Below, in pieces: positions 36,114 through 46,600 of a stretch of DNA of 64,000 bases. Source of the stretch: Pseudomonas sp. Z8(2022) (GTDB taxonomy: Bacteria > Pseudomonadota > Gammaproteobacteria > Pseudomonadales > Pseudomonadaceae); assembly GCF_025837155.1 (NCBI RefSeq), contig NZ_CP107549.1, positions 992,001-1,056,000 on the forward strand, read 5' to 3'. Under the pieces are notes generated by a model, which had not been told where the DNA came from, did no database searches, and was given only the letters and a program-made list of their open reading frames with translations. The stretch's first letter is position 1, and every line of letters starts with the position of its first letter. A program made the position numbers and the translations under genes.

Positions 36114-37049
36114 ATGCACGAGTTGATCCTGCACCATTACCCGACCTCGCCATTCGCCGAGAAGGCCCGTCTGATGCTGGGCTTCAAGCAACTGTCATGG
36201 CGCTCGGTGATGATCCCTCCGGTGATGCCCAAGCCGGACCTGACCGCGTTGACCGGCGGCTACCGCAAGACGCCGGTGCTGCAGATCGGCGCCGACATCT
36301 ATTGCGATACCGCGCTGATCGCTCGTCGCCTGGAGGCCGAGAAGACCACGCCTGCGCTGTTTCCCGAAGGGCAGGAATTCAATGTCAGCCTGCTCTCGCA
36401 GTGGGCCGACTCCGTACTGTTCCAGCATGCCGTGGCGCTGGTGTTCCAGCCCGAGTCCATGGCGCTGCGCTTCGCCAAGGTGCCGCCCGAGTTCGCCAAG
36501 GCCTTTGCCGCCGACCGCAGTGCGCTGTTTGCCAGTGGCAGCGTGAGCCGCCTTTCGCTGGAGCAGGCCAGGCATCAGTGGCCGGCGCTGATGGGGGCAT
36601 TGCAATGCCAGTTGCAGCGCGAGCAGGGTGATTTCCTTTTCGCTGAACCATCGCACGCCGACTTCTCCGTGGCTCATTGCCTGTGGTTCCTGCGCGGCAC
36701 GCCGGTCACCTCGCAGCTGGTCGACGACTACCCCGAGATTGCCGCCTGGCTCGCCCGGGTGATGAGCTTCGGTCATGGCTCGTTGAGCGAGATGAGCAGC
36801 GAGCAGGCGATTGCCGTGGCGCGTGAGGCAACGCCGGCGGCGCTGCCGGACGAAGCATTCATCGACCCCAATGGTTTCGAGGCTGGGCAGTCTGTGAGCA
36901 TTGCCGCGGTGGACTATGGTGTCGACCCGGTGCATGGCGAGCTGCTGCATGCCGGGCGCGATGAGCTGATCCTGCGTCGTGAGGATGAGCGCGCCGGCGT
37001 GGTGCATGTGCACTTCCCGCGCCTGGGCTTCCGCATCGAGGCGCGTTGA
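36114..37049 (+). CDS. Glutathione S-transferase family protein
   Basis: 311 residues. The N-terminal thioredoxin-fold domain (residues 1-80: LILHHYPTSPFAEKARLMLG, GYRKTPVLQIG, CDTALIARRLE) has Tyr and Ser candidates for glutathione activation. A helical C-terminal domain follows, extended by about 90 residues beyond a standard GST. The substrate is unknown. It starts about 65 bases after the GIY-YIG gene and is convergent with a glutaredoxin gene. Confidence 0.85.
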   Translation: MHELILHHYPTSPFAEKARLMLGFKQLSWRSVMIPPVMPKPDLTALTGGYRKTPVLQIGADIYCDTALIARRLEAEKTTPALFPEGQEFNVSLLSQWADSVLFQHAVALVFQPESMALRFAKVPPEFAKAFAADRSALFASGSVSRLSLEQARHQWPALMGALQCQLQREQGDFLFAEPSHADFSVAHCLWFLRGTPVTSQLVDDYPEIAAWLARVMSFGHGSLSEMSSEQAIAVAREATPAALPDEAFIDPNGFEAGQSVSIAAVDYGVDPVHGELLHAGRDELILRREDERAGVVHVHFPRLGFRIEAR

Positions 37050-37068
37050 TGCACGGCTGCGCCGCCTG

Positions 37069-37389
37069 TCAGTAGGCGGCGCGGATGGCGCGTACGTCAT
37101 AGCCGTGAATGACCTGGCCACGCAGGTCGATCACCGGTACGCCGCGGCCGCCAAGCGCCTGGTATTGAGCGCGGCCGACGCTGTCTTTCTCGATATCCAC
37201 TTCGCGATAGGCGATGCCATCCTGGGCGAACAGCTCGCGGGTCTTGGCACAGTAGCCACACCACTGAGTGGCATAGAGCACGACTTCACCGCTGGCGCTG
37301 CGGGCCTGGGGTGGGTCGATCCACCGCTCGATCTTGTCCCAGTGTTGCCACAGGGCCAGAGCGGCGAGCAGCAGCACGATCGTCTTCAT
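37069..37389 (-). CDS. Glutaredoxin-family protein with N-terminal membrane anchor
   Basis: 106 residues. A short hydrophobic start (MKTIVLLLAALALW) is followed by a spacer and a glutaredoxin domain with the redox motif CGYC (WCGYCAKTRELF) and the cis-proline turn GRGVPVID. It probably faces the periplasm or is membrane tethered, which is unusual for glutaredoxins but seen in this family. It is tail-to-tail with the GST gene and about 75 bases downstream of yejK on the same strand. Confidence 0.88.
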   Translation of the reverse strand: MKTIVLLLAALALWQHWDKIERWIDPPQARSASGEVVLYATQWCGYCAKTRELFAQDGIAYREVDIEKDSVGRAQYQALGGRGVPVIDLRGQVIHGYDVRAIRAAY

Positions 37390-37464
37390 GGTCTCGCATC
37401 CTTGAGTGATGGCACGGTTGCTTCAGCGTAAACCGTGCCTGGGCATCCAGCCAGTCGGGTGCGA

Positions 37465-38472
37465 TCAGTCCTGACGGCGCTTGAGCTGGTCCTTGAGCTG
37501 GGTCGGTAGTTGGCGAATGATCAGCATGTCGCGGCCTTCGTCGTACTCGATCTTCGAGCCCAGTAGGTGCGCCTCGAAGCTGATCGAAAGGCCCTCGGCG
37601 CGGCCGGTGAAACGCTGGAACTGGTTCAAGGTGCGCTTGTCCGCCGGAAATTCCGGCGCCATGCCGTAGTCCTTGTTGCGGATGTGCTCGTAGAACGCGC
37701 GCGGACGGTCTTCGTCGATCAGCCCGGAGAGTTCGTCGAGGGTGATCGGTTCGCCCAGTTTGGCCTGGCTGGTGGCGTAGCCGACCAGGGCCTTGGTCTT
37801 CTCGCGGGCCTGCTCTTCGGGCAGGTCCTCGCTCTCGACGAAATCGCTGAACGCCTTGAGCAGGGTACGCGTCTCGCCCGGGCCGTCGACGCCTTCCTGG
37901 CAGCCGATGAAGTCGCGGAAGTAGTCCGAGACCTTCTTGCCGTTCTTGCCTTTGATGAAGGAGATGTACTGCTTGGACTGCTTGTTGTTCTGCCACTCGC
38001 TGATGTTGATGCGTGCGGCCAGGTGCAGCTGACCGAGGTCTAGGTGCTTGGCCGGAGTCACGTCCAGCGCGTCGGTCACTGCCACGCCTTCGCTGTGGTG
38101 CAGCAGGGCGATGGCCAGGTAGTCGGTCATGCCCTGCTGGTAGTGGGCGAACAGCACGTGGCCGCCGGTGGACAGGTTGGATTCTTCCATCAGCTTCTGC
38201 AGATGCTCCACGGCCTGGCGGCTGAAGGCGGTGAAATCCTGTTCGCCATCGAGATAGGCCTTCAGCCAGCCACTGAACGGGTAGGCGCCGGATTCCTCGT
38301 GGAACAGGCCCCAGGCCTTGCCCTGCTTGGCGTTGTAGCTCTCGTTGAGGTCGGCCAGCAGGTTCTCCATGGCTTGCGACGTGGCCAGTTCGCTGTCGCG
38401 GGCGTGCAGCACGGCGGGGCTGCCGTCGGGCTTCTTGTCGATCAGGTGGACGATGCAGTGGCGGATCGGCAT
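37465..38472 (-). CDS. yejK: Nucleoid-associated protein YejK (NdpA)
   Basis: 335 residues, the usual size. Starts [19 protein letters not shown] and contains the family segments [32 protein letters not shown] and GCQE. YejK binds the nucleoid and has been reported to interact with topoisomerase IV and gyrase. It is likely transcribed alone. Confidence 0.93.
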   Translation of the reverse strand: MPIRHCIVHLIDKKPDGSPAVLHARDSELATSQAMENLLADLNESYNAKQGKAWGLFHEESGAYPFSGWLKAYLDGEQDFTAFSRQAVEHLQKLMEESNLSTGGHVLFAHYQQGMTDYLAIALLHHSEGVAVTDALDVTPAKHLDLGQLHLAARINISEWQNNKQSKQYISFIKGKNGKKVSDYFRDFIGCQEGVDGPGETRTLLKAFSDFVESEDLPEEQAREKTKALVGYATSQAKLGEPITLDELSGLIDEDRPRAFYEHIRNKDYGMAPEFPADKRTLNQFQRFTGRAEGLSISFEAHLLGSKIEYDEGRDMLIIRQLPTQLKDQLKRRQD

Positions 38473-38585
38473 GGCGGTCTCGTGGGCAAATGAAACAGGA
38501 GGCGAAGTTTACCCGAAGCGCGGGACGGATTCCGGTGCGGATGTGCCGGTGAGGGAGGATGAAGGTCAAACGGCGGGGCGCTGCC

Positions 38586-38634
38586 AGAGCCCCGGCCACA
38601 GGTATCGGAAATTCCCGTGGGCGGGGCTTTGGGC
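38586..38634 (-). terminator. Stem-loop downstream of the TAXI gene
   Basis: The arms CCAGAGCCCCGGCCAC and GTGGGCGGGGCTTTGG pair with few mismatches around an AT-richer loop, just beyond the TAXI gene stop on the minus strand. There is no clear T run, so it is a stem-loop of uncertain terminator strength. Confidence 0.5.
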
Positions 38635-38635
38635 G

Positions 38636-39958
38636 TCAGTGCTGACGTTGTTGCAGAGCTTTCAGTCGCTCGATCACGTAGCGCACATGCATGTGCAGTT
38701 CGTAGAGCTCGTGGGAGTAGGACAGCGGTACTTCGACTGCGGCGAGCTCGTTTTCCAGATGCTCCAGCCGCTGGATTTCACTGTCCAGTTCGGCAGGCAG
38801 GGAGCCGGCATGTAGCTTGCGGTCGATCTCGCGCAGGTACTTGTACCAGCGGTAGATGCGCGCGCGGATGCGCCACTGGTAGATCGGACCGACAGCCTTG
38901 AGCAGCGGGATCATCACCACGATCAACGGGATCAGCAGGATGATGTAGCGGTCGGCCAGAGAGGCGATGCGAAATGGCAGGTAGCGCTGCAGGATCGGCA
39001 GGCCCTTGTCGTAGTAGTGCACGGCATCCTTGTGCAGGTCGAAGGTGCGCGGCTCGGCGCTGGGGAAAGTACCGGCGGCGTCGAGCAGGGTGCCGTCTCG
39101 CATCACTTCGCGGCTGGCCTCGAGAAACAGCGGCACCAGGCCCGGATTGAAGTCCTCATTGACCACCAGCGTGGCGACCGGGGCCAGGGTGATGATGTCG
39201 CGGTCCGGTGCGTTGCTGGCCAGGTCGAGCAGGCCTTCGCCGACCCTGACCTGATTGAAGAACGGCAGGCGCGCCTCATAGGCAGCGGCGCGGCGGAAAT
39301 GCGCCAGGGTAATTTCGGGGCTGGCCGCCAGCTGCTGCACCAGGGCGTTCTCGGCCGGGCCGACGAAGAATGCGGCATCCAGCTCTCCGGCGATCAGCGC
39401 GCGGGCAGCCTTGCCGCCACCGAGGCTCTGCCAGGTTTCCGGATACTGTTCCGGTGCGATGGCATTGGCCCCGAGGATTGCGTCGCTGGCGGCGCGAGTG
39501 CCGCTGCCGTCGCCACCCAGACCAAGGCGCAGCGGCAGCAGGTCGGCGATGCGGTCCAGCTCAACGTCACGGCGATGGAACAGCCACAGTGGCTCCTGAT
39601 AGATCGCCCCGAGGCTTTCCAGTCGGACCCGCTCTTCGGGTGCCAGCTGGCGTTCCAGGCCGCTCTGTACCAGGGCGATCTCCACTTGCGGATTGTCCGC
39701 CAGCAGGCGCTCGAGGTTATCGCGCGAGCCCGAGGTCGGCACCAGATTCAGTTCGAAGCCTTCCTTGGCCAGTTCTTCCTTCAGGCGTTCGGCGAATTGC
39801 TGGTAGGCGCCGCCCTGGGCACCGGTGGCCATGGTGGCGCTCATCGGCGGTGGCGGGGCGACGAACTGGAACAGGGCCCAGATCAGGCCGGTCACCACGG
39901 GGACGATCCACAGGTTGGCCATGATCATGATTTTCAGGTCGTGGAATACGCGGCGCAT
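38636..39958 (-). CDS. TAXI-family TRAP-type solute-binding protein, membrane anchored, orphan
   Basis: 440 residues. An N-terminal helix (~15-32) leads into a TAXI solute-binding domain (MATGAQGGAYQQFAERLKEE, GSGTRAASDAI). A second hydrophobic segment (~345-368, YIILLIPLIVVMIPLLKAVG) is followed by an 80-residue cytoplasmic-type helical tail with coiled-coil character (LREIDRKLHAG, LEHLENELAAVE). Normal TAXI proteins are free or singly anchored and lie next to fused DctQM permeases; no permease gene is nearby here. It may act as a sensor or work with a distant permease. Confidence 0.82.
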   Translation of the reverse strand: MRRVFHDLKIMIMANLWIVPVVTGLIWALFQFVAPPPPMSATMATGAQGGAYQQFAERLKEELAKEGFELNLVPTSGSRDNLERLLADNPQVEIALVQSGLERQLAPEERVRLESLGAIYQEPLWLFHRRDVELDRIADLLPLRLGLGGDGSGTRAASDAILGANAIAPEQYPETWQSLGGGKAARALIAGELDAAFFVGPAENALVQQLAASPEITLAHFRRAAAYEARLPFFNQVRVGEGLLDLASNAPDRDIITLAPVATLVVNEDFNPGLVPLFLEASREVMRDGTLLDAAGTFPSAEPRTFDLHKDAVHYYDKGLPILQRYLPFRIASLADRYIILLIPLIVVMIPLLKAVGPIYQWRIRARIYRWYKYLREIDRKLHAGSLPAELDSEIQRLEHLENELAAVEVPLSYSHELYELHMHVRYVIERLKALQQRQH

Positions 39959-40106
39959 TGGGCATCCTTTCTGCTGTGTCGATTCAAGGATAGAACCCCT
40001 GAGCGGCGATGGTCACGCCTCGGTTGTGATGCTGCTCAGGTTTACGCCGTTTTCGACTGTCCGCTGGCGATAAGGTGCAGCTTGCCGAAGGCGCCGCCTG
40101 TGTCGC

Positions 40107-41360
40107 TCAGCTCAGGGCCTTGCGCATCAGGTGCAGGCAATCGAGCAACAGCAGGGTTCCGAGCAGCGCCAGGGCATACAGTGCGTCGCCGCCGAGCATC
40201 AGCAGTACGCCGGCGCAGAGCACTGCACTGAGTCCCGCGAGCAGACGCCAGATGCCACGCAGCAATACCCAGCCGGCCGCCATGCTCAGCAGATAGATCA
40301 GCACGAAGTTGCCGTTGGCATAGCGGATCAGGTCATCCACGGACAGGTTCAGCGAGGCCGAGAGCGCGGTGCACAGTGCGCAACTGAGTACCACCAGCAA
40401 CAGCGCTTTGCCGGGTACGCCATGGCGGTTGCGCACGGCCAGCCCGGCTGGCAGGCGGCCCTCGTCGGCCAGGCTCCAGATCAGCCTGGCGAAACCCTGG
40501 ATATACACGTTCATCGAGGCGAAGCAGGCCAGGTAGCCGAGCACTGTAACCAGCACGCGCGCCTGCTCACCGAGCAGCAGCGAGAACAGCCGGGGCAGGG
40601 CCGTGGTATCGCTGTGTACGTCGCCATAGGTGGCGAAGCTCAGCACCGCCACCGAACAGGCCCAGTACACCAGGCCGGCCAGCAGCACGCCGAGCAGCAG
40701 CGCCAGAGGGAAATCGCGCTCGGGGTTTTTGAACTCCTCGCCCAGATGAGTGAATGCCTCGATACCGACGAAGCACCAGAACATCACCGCCAGCGCCGTT
40801 GGCAGCAGGTGCCATTGTCCGTCCATCGCCGGCAGCAGCGGTTGGCTGGCGTGCGGCAGATCACCGACCCACCAGATCAGCGCCACGCTGGCGACGATGG
40901 CCGCAGCAATCACCCCCTGTAGCATGCCCGAGGCTTTCGCCGGGCGTTGGCCGAGCAGAAGAATTGCACCCAGCGTGGCCAGTTCGATGAGCAGCAGGCC
41001 GCCGCGATCGAGGTCGAACAGGGCCAGCCAGAAACCGCTGGCGATGTGCAGGGCCGCCGGCAGCCCGACCGGTAGCACGGCAAGAAACAGCAGGGCGCTG
41101 ACGCCCTCCATGCGCAGGCCGAAGGCGCGGCCGATCAGGTGTGGTGCACCGCCTGCGTGGGGAAAACGCTTGCCCAACAGGGCGAAGGTGAAGGCCACCG
41201 GCAATACCAGACCGATCAGTAGCAACCAGGCCCACAGGGAGGCCGCGCCGGCTGCGGTAGCGGCCAGTGCCGGCACGACGAAGATGCCGGTGCCGAGTAA
41301 TGAAGTGCTGAGCAGGGCGACGCCCTGCAGCAGGCCCAGTTCCTTGTTCAGGCGACTCAT
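40107..41360 (-). CDS. yjeH: Amino-acid exporter of the YjeH type (APC superfamily)
   Basis: 417 residues from the ATG at 41360 (MSRLNKELGLLQGVALLSTS); nine more in-frame codons upstream are not needed. About twelve transmembrane segments and the conserved start SLLGTGIFVVPALAATAAG resemble E. coli YjeH, which exports methionine and branched-chain amino acids. It diverges from an Lrp-type regulator, a common pairing for amino-acid exporters, so control by that regulator and its amino-acid ligand is likely. Confidence 0.88.
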   Translation of the reverse strand: MSRLNKELGLLQGVALLSTSLLGTGIFVVPALAATAAGAASLWAWLLLIGLVLPVAFTFALLGKRFPHAGGAPHLIGRAFGLRMEGVSALLFLAVLPVGLPAALHIASGFWLALFDLDRGGLLLIELATLGAILLLGQRPAKASGMLQGVIAAAIVASVALIWWVGDLPHASQPLLPAMDGQWHLLPTALAVMFWCFVGIEAFTHLGEEFKNPERDFPLALLLGVLLAGLVYWACSVAVLSFATYGDVHSDTTALPRLFSLLLGEQARVLVTVLGYLACFASMNVYIQGFARLIWSLADEGRLPAGLAVRNRHGVPGKALLLVVLSCALCTALSASLNLSVDDLIRYANGNFVLIYLLSMAAGWVLLRGIWRLLAGLSAVLCAGVLLMLGGDALYALALLGTLLLLDCLHLMRKALS

Positions 41361-41477
41361 GGGGTATCCTCTTTGCGATACCGCCATGGTAGGGCGCGCG
41401 CCGCTTGCAGGCTGTCGCCTTTTGCCGACGAAATGGCGGTTTTCTCCGTCAAACCGATTGCCGCCCGAGACGTTTCC

Positions 41478-41897
41478 GTGGACAAGTTCGATCGCCAGAT
41501 CCTCGCTCTGCTGCGCAGCGATGCGCGCACCTCCGTCAGCCAGATCGCCCGTGAGGTCAACCTGTCACGTTCGGCGGTCAGCGAGCGGATTCGCTATCTG
41601 GAAAGCAGCGGGGTGATCCGCGGTTACCACGCACATGTGGCCGAACCGGGGGAGGCGGGGGTGAAGGCCTTTCTCGAACTCTTCTATCAGGGCCGACGCT
41701 GCGAGGAGTACGTCGAGCGCCTGCGCGCGCTGCCCGAAGTCCGTCATTGCAGCGGTATCAGTGGGGAAACCGACATGCTGGTATTCATCGAAGCGCCGAG
41801 CATGCTGCGTCTGAGCGAGGTGCGAGGAGCCATCGAGGCGTTTCCCGGCATGCAGAAGGTCAAGACCCATGTGGTGGTCAAGGACTGGGCCATGTAG
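41478..41897 (+). CDS. Lrp/AsnC-family transcriptional regulator
   Basis: 139 residues from the GTG at 41478 (VDKFDRQILALLRSDART), preceded by GAGA; an ATG at 41433 would add 15 residues and is possible. An N-terminal helix-turn-helix (VSQIAREVNLSRSAVSERI) and a C-terminal RAM domain (HCSGISGETDMLVFIEA) are complete. It diverges from the yjeH-like exporter, which is its most likely target, with an amino acid as effector. Confidence 0.88.
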   Translation: MDKFDRQILALLRSDARTSVSQIAREVNLSRSAVSERIRYLESSGVIRGYHAHVAEPGEAGVKAFLELFYQGRRCEEYVERLRALPEVRHCSGISGETDMLVFIEAPSMLRLSEVRGAIEAFPGMQKVKTHVVVKDWAM

Positions 41898-41975
41898 CAC
41901 CGCACGCTCGCGCGGCATTGCCAGCCAGTGTCGGCGCAGGCACTGTAGGCGGGTTTTTCGCTTTGGTCGTTTCGC

Positions 41976-43196
41976 ATGCGCATCCTGCACACCTCCGACT
42001 GGCACCTGGGCCAGCATTTCATGGGCAAGACCCGTCAGGCCGAGCACCAGGCCTTCTGCGCCTGGCTGCTGGAGCAGGTTCGTGCACATAAAGTGGACGT
42101 GGTGCTGATCGCCGGCGACCTGTTCGACACCGGTGCCCCACCCAGTTATGCCCGCGAGCAGTACTACCGCCTGGTCGTTGATCTGCGCGACGCCGGCTGC
42201 GCGCTGGTGGTGCTCGGCGGCAATCACGATTCACCGGCCATGCTGGGCGAGAGCCGCAGCCTGCTGGCGCAGCTGGGTACCCGGGTGGTGCCGGGTGTGG
42301 GGCTCGATCCTGCGGACCAGGTGCTGGTGCTGCGTGACCGCACCGGTCAGCCGGGCGCAGTTCTGTGCGCCATTCCCTTTATCCGTCCGCGCGAGGTCAT
42401 GGCCAGCCAGGCCGGGCAGAGCGCACAGGACAAGCAGCAGTCGCTGCAGCAGGCCATCGCCGAGCACTATCAGGCACTGTATGAGCTGGCGCTGCGCGAG
42501 CGCGAGACGTTGGGGCTGGCGCTGCCGGTCATCGCCACCGGCCACCTGACCACGGTGGGCGCCAGCGCCAGCGAGTCGGTGCGCGAGATCTACGTCGGCA
42601 GCCTCGAGGCTTTTCCCACCAGCGCCTTCCCGCCGGCGGACTACATCGCCCTCGGCCATATCCACCGCCCGCAGAAGGTCGGTGGGCTGGAGCATATCCG
42701 CTACAGTGGCTCGCCCATTACCCTCTCGTTCGACGAGGCGCGCCAGCAGAAGGAAGTGCTGTTGCTGGAGTTCGGCGAGTCCGCGCTGCAATTGATCACA
42801 CCACTGCCGGTGCCGGTATTCCAGCCCATGCTCAGCCTGCGCGGTTCGCTCAAGGAGCTGGCCGATGCTATCGCCGAGCAGGCCAGCCTGGGTACGCCCG
42901 AGCGCCCGGTGTGGCTGGAAGTACAGGTCAGCACCGACGATTACCTCAGCGATCTGCAAAGCCGCATCAATGCGCTGTGCGAAGGTCTGCCGGTGGAGGT
43001 GCTGCGCATCCGCCGCGAACGCGGCAACAGCGCCGCCAGCCTTGCCAGCGAAGCGCGGGAGACACTGGATGAACTGTCCGTCGAAGACGTGTTCGTCCGC
43101 CGCCTGCAGCAGGAATCGCTGGATGAAGACGACGCCCTACGTCTGCAGGGGTTGTATCGGCAGGTGGTGGAAACGCTGCAGGCCGGGCGGGATTGA
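41976..43196 (+). CDS. sbcD: Nuclease SbcCD subunit D
   Basis: 406 residues. Calcineurin-like phosphoesterase motifs are intact: HTSDWHLGQ, AGDLFDTG, GGNHDSP, TGHLT and GHIHRPQ, which bind two manganese ions. A C-terminal capping domain follows. SbcCD cuts hairpins and DNA ends and degrades palindromes at replication forks. sbcC follows on the same strand after a small lipoprotein gene that separates the two. Confidence 0.95.
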   Translation: MRILHTSDWHLGQHFMGKTRQAEHQAFCAWLLEQVRAHKVDVVLIAGDLFDTGAPPSYAREQYYRLVVDLRDAGCALVVLGGNHDSPAMLGESRSLLAQLGTRVVPGVGLDPADQVLVLRDRTGQPGAVLCAIPFIRPREVMASQAGQSAQDKQQSLQQAIAEHYQALYELALRERETLGLALPVIATGHLTTVGASASESVREIYVGSLEAFPTSAFPPADYIALGHIHRPQKVGGLEHIRYSGSPITLSFDEARQQKEVLLLEFGESALQLITPLPVPVFQPMLSLRGSLKELADAIAEQASLGTPERPVWLEVQVSTDDYLSDLQSRINALCEGLPVEVLRIRRERGNSAASLASEARETLDELSVEDVFVRRLQQESLDEDDALRLQGLYRQVVETLQAGRD

Positions 43197-43259
43197 ACTC
43201 GGTGGCTGGCTTGCAGCCAGTCCCGTGAAGCTGCATTGGCGAACATCGAGGAGACGGTC

Positions 43260-43622
43260 ATGCAACGACCCATGCGCAATCTCGCCGTGGCGCTGATCAC
43301 GGCGGCCATACTGGCTGGCTGCAGCAGCGCTCCAGAGCCGGACCCGGCGCAGACCGAACAGTGGCTCGGCCGCTGGAATGGGCCTGAAGGCACCTATCTG
43401 GAGATCACCGGCACGCCGGCCGATTACCGCCTGACCATCGCCGATCTCGACGGTCCGCGGCGTTTTGTCGGCCGCGTGCAGGGGGCGAAGATCGTCTTCG
43501 TCCGTGACGGCGTGGTGGAGACGCTGAGCGCCAGCGACGGCGAGGCCACCGGCATGAAATGGCTGGCCGACAAGCACGACTGCCTGACCGTGCGCCGTGG
43601 CGAGGGCTATTGCCGCGACTGA
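43260..43622 (+). CDS. Small lipoprotein between sbcD and sbcC
   Basis: 120 residues from the ATG at 43260, preceded by GAGGAGA. The signal sequence ends in the lipobox LAGC (ITAAILAGCSS), so it should be lipidated at Cys and sent to the membrane. The mature part (TEQWLGRWNGPEGTYLEI ... DCLTVRRGEGYCRD) looks like a small beta-rich domain with two cysteines near the end. I do not recognise a named family. Its placement between two subunits of a cytoplasmic nuclease is unexplained. Confidence 0.82.
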   Translation: MQRPMRNLAVALITAAILAGCSSAPEPDPAQTEQWLGRWNGPEGTYLEITGTPADYRLTIADLDGPRRFVGRVQGAKIVFVRDGVVETLSASDGEATGMKWLADKHDCLTVRRGEGYCRD

Positions 43623-43680
43623 GCCGTTACGCGGCGCGGATATGCCAGAATGACCGCCTTCAACGGCTTACGACCTGTGC

Positions 43681-46600
43681 ATGAAAATCCTCAGCCTGCG
43701 CCTCAAGAACCTCAACTCGCTCAAGGGCGAATGGAAGATCGATTTTGCCGCCGAGCCCTTCGCTGGCAGTGGCCTGTTCGCCATCACCGGGCCCACCGGT
43801 GCGGGCAAGACCACCCTGCTCGACGCCATCTGCCTGGCCCTGTATCACCGCACGCCGCGCATGAGCACGCTGTCGGCCAGTGGCAACGAGCTGATGACCC
43901 GGCACACGGCCGACTGCCTGGCCGAGGTCGAATTCGAGGTGAAGGGGCAGGGCTACCGCGCCTTCTGGAGCCAGCGCCGCGCGCGGGACAAGGTCGAAGG
44001 TGCGTTGCAGGCGCCCAAGGTCGAGCTGGCGCGCATCGCCGATGGTGAAATCCTCACCGACAAGATTCGTGAAAAGGAACAGCTCACCGCCGAGCTGACC
44101 GGTCTCGACTTCGAGCGTTTCACCAAGTCCATGCTGCTGGCCCAGGGCGGCTTCGCGGCCTTTCTCGAAGCCAACGCCAACCAGCGCGCCGAACTGCTGG
44201 AGGAACTGACCGGCACCGAGGTGTATGGGCAGATTTCGCAGCAGGTCTATGAACGCACCAAGGCCGCCGAGCAGGCGCTGAACCTGTTGAAAAGCCGCGC
44301 TCAGGGCATGGAGTTGCTGGACGAGGCGCAGCGCACCGAACTGCAGGCCGAGCATCAGCGCCTGAGCCAGGAAGAGGCGCCGCTGTTGGAGCGGCAGCAG
44401 GCGCTGCAAGGCCAGCGCCGCTGGCGAGAGGCGCTGCAACAGGCCGAGCAGCAACGCGGGCGGGCAGGCCTGGCGCTGGAGCAGGCGCAGCAGGCGCGCA
44501 ACGAGGCGGCAGACGATCTGCAGCGCCTGGCTGCCAGTGAACCGGCTGCGCGCCTGCTGCCGCTGTATCAGAGCTGGCAGCAGGTGCTGGCGGATCAAAA
44601 GCAGGCGCAGCAAGCGCTGGACGATTTGCAGGCGCAACAACGCCACAGCGGCGAGCATGAACGCCAGCAACTCTGGTTGGCCAGCCGCTATGCCTGGCAG
44701 TGCCTGAGCCTGCGTCAACGCGAACAGCAGCGGCTGGCCGAACAGCGCGAAGCACTGCAGGCGCGTCTGAGCGCTACCCCGCAACGGGCGCGGTTGGGCG
44801 AGATGCTGGGTGGCTGGCGTGCGCAGTTCGATCAGCGTGGGCAACTGCTCAGGGACAGGCAGGCACTGCAGTCGCGCATTGCGCAGGAACACGGGCAGCT
44901 CGCTGTCATGCAACAGCAGCGCGATCAACTCGGCACGCAACAGACGGACGCGGCGACGCGCCTGGAGCAGACGCGAACCCTCGAAGCCAGGCAGCAGGAA
45001 GAACTACAGGCGCTACTCGGCGACGCTGACGAGGCCGCGCTGCGTCAGCACTGGCAGCAGCTGCAGGTGCAGGGAAGGGCGCTGGACCGTCTGGAACAGT
45101 TGGCGCAGAGCCGCGAGCAGACGGCCGATCAGATCGCTGAGCTTACTCCGCGCCTGGCACAGCTGCAGGCGCAGCACGCCGGCAGGAACGATGAAATCAC
45201 CGCCCTGCGCGAACGCTACAGGCTGCTCAGGCAGCAGGTCGCCGACAAGGAAAGGCTGCTGGAGCAGGAGCAGCGTATCCAGGATCTGGAAGCCTACCGC
45301 GCCCAGTTGCAGCCGGGAGAGGCCTGCCCGCTGTGCGGCTCGCCCGAGCATCCGGCGGTCCGCCAGTACCAGGCGCTCGACGTCTCCGCCACGCGCCAGG
45401 CGCTGCAGCAGTGTCGCAGCGAGCTGGCGCAGCTGGAGAGCCAGGGCGCTGCGCTGAGCAACGAGCTTACCCGTCTGGCCACACAGATCGAGCAACTCCA
45501 GCAGCAGCTGCAGCAGGCACGGCAACAGGCGGCTCAGCTGGACGCGCGCTGGCAGCAGCAAACGGCCGAGCAGGCCTTGCAGGTCGCTGACGCTGCCACG
45601 CTGCGGCAGTTGCAGCGGGACCACGAGCAGAATCTTGCGCAGCTGCAGCAGCGTCTCGCCCAGGTCGACACCAGCCAGGCCGAGCTGGCGCAGGCGCGCA
45701 GTGCGCGCGAGGCGGCCGAGCGCGCCTTGGCCGATATGCAGCAGCGCCAGGCTTTGCTGGCGCGTGATGAGGCAAACCTGCAGACCCGCCTGCGCGAACA
45801 GGGTGAGCAGCTGCAGCGCCTGGAGCAGGAGCTGCAGCGTCACGAGCAGGCCTTGCTGGCCAGCCTCGAAGGTTTTGCCGCAGCGCTTCCGGAGGACGCC
45901 GACAGCTGGCTGAGTGAGCAGGCAGGCGTGTGGCGTGACTGGCAGGAGGCTCAGGCGCAGGATCAGCAACTGCAGGAGCAGCAGCGCGAGACGCAGCGCC
46001 TGCTCGCCGAAGCCGAGACCCAGGCCGGGCAATGGCAGCAGCGCTGGCAGAACGAGGGTGCCCAGGCGCTGGCCGAGCCCGAGCCGGCGGTACAGCCCGA
46101 GCAGGCCCTGCAAGGCGCCATCGACAGCCTGACCAGCGCGCAGCGCGAAGGCGATGCCCTGCATGGCCGCTTGCAGAGCCAGCAGAGCCTGTTGCACCAA
46201 CTTAAGCAGCGCCTGCGCGAAACCGAGCAGCGCTGGCAGCAGGCGCTGGCGTCCAGCCCCTTCAGCGATCTGCCGGCGTTTCTCGCTGCAGTGCTCGACG
46301 AGGACGAGCGCGAGCGGCTGAAGAATTTGCAGGCACGCCTGCAGCAGGCTGTCACCGAGGCCACGACGCTGCTGGCCGCCGCTGACGCGCAGGTGCAGCA
46401 ACTCAACGCCGCGCCGCAGACCGAACTGACGCTGAGCCAGCTGGACGAGCAGTTGCAGGCGTTGCAAGTGCAACTGCGCGAGCTGAGCCAGCGCCAGGGC
46501 GAGCTGCGCGCACAACTGCAGGCCGATGATGCACGGCGCAGCAGCCAGCAGGCGCTGTTCGCCGAGATCGCCACGCAGGAGGGCGAGCATGCGCTGTGGC

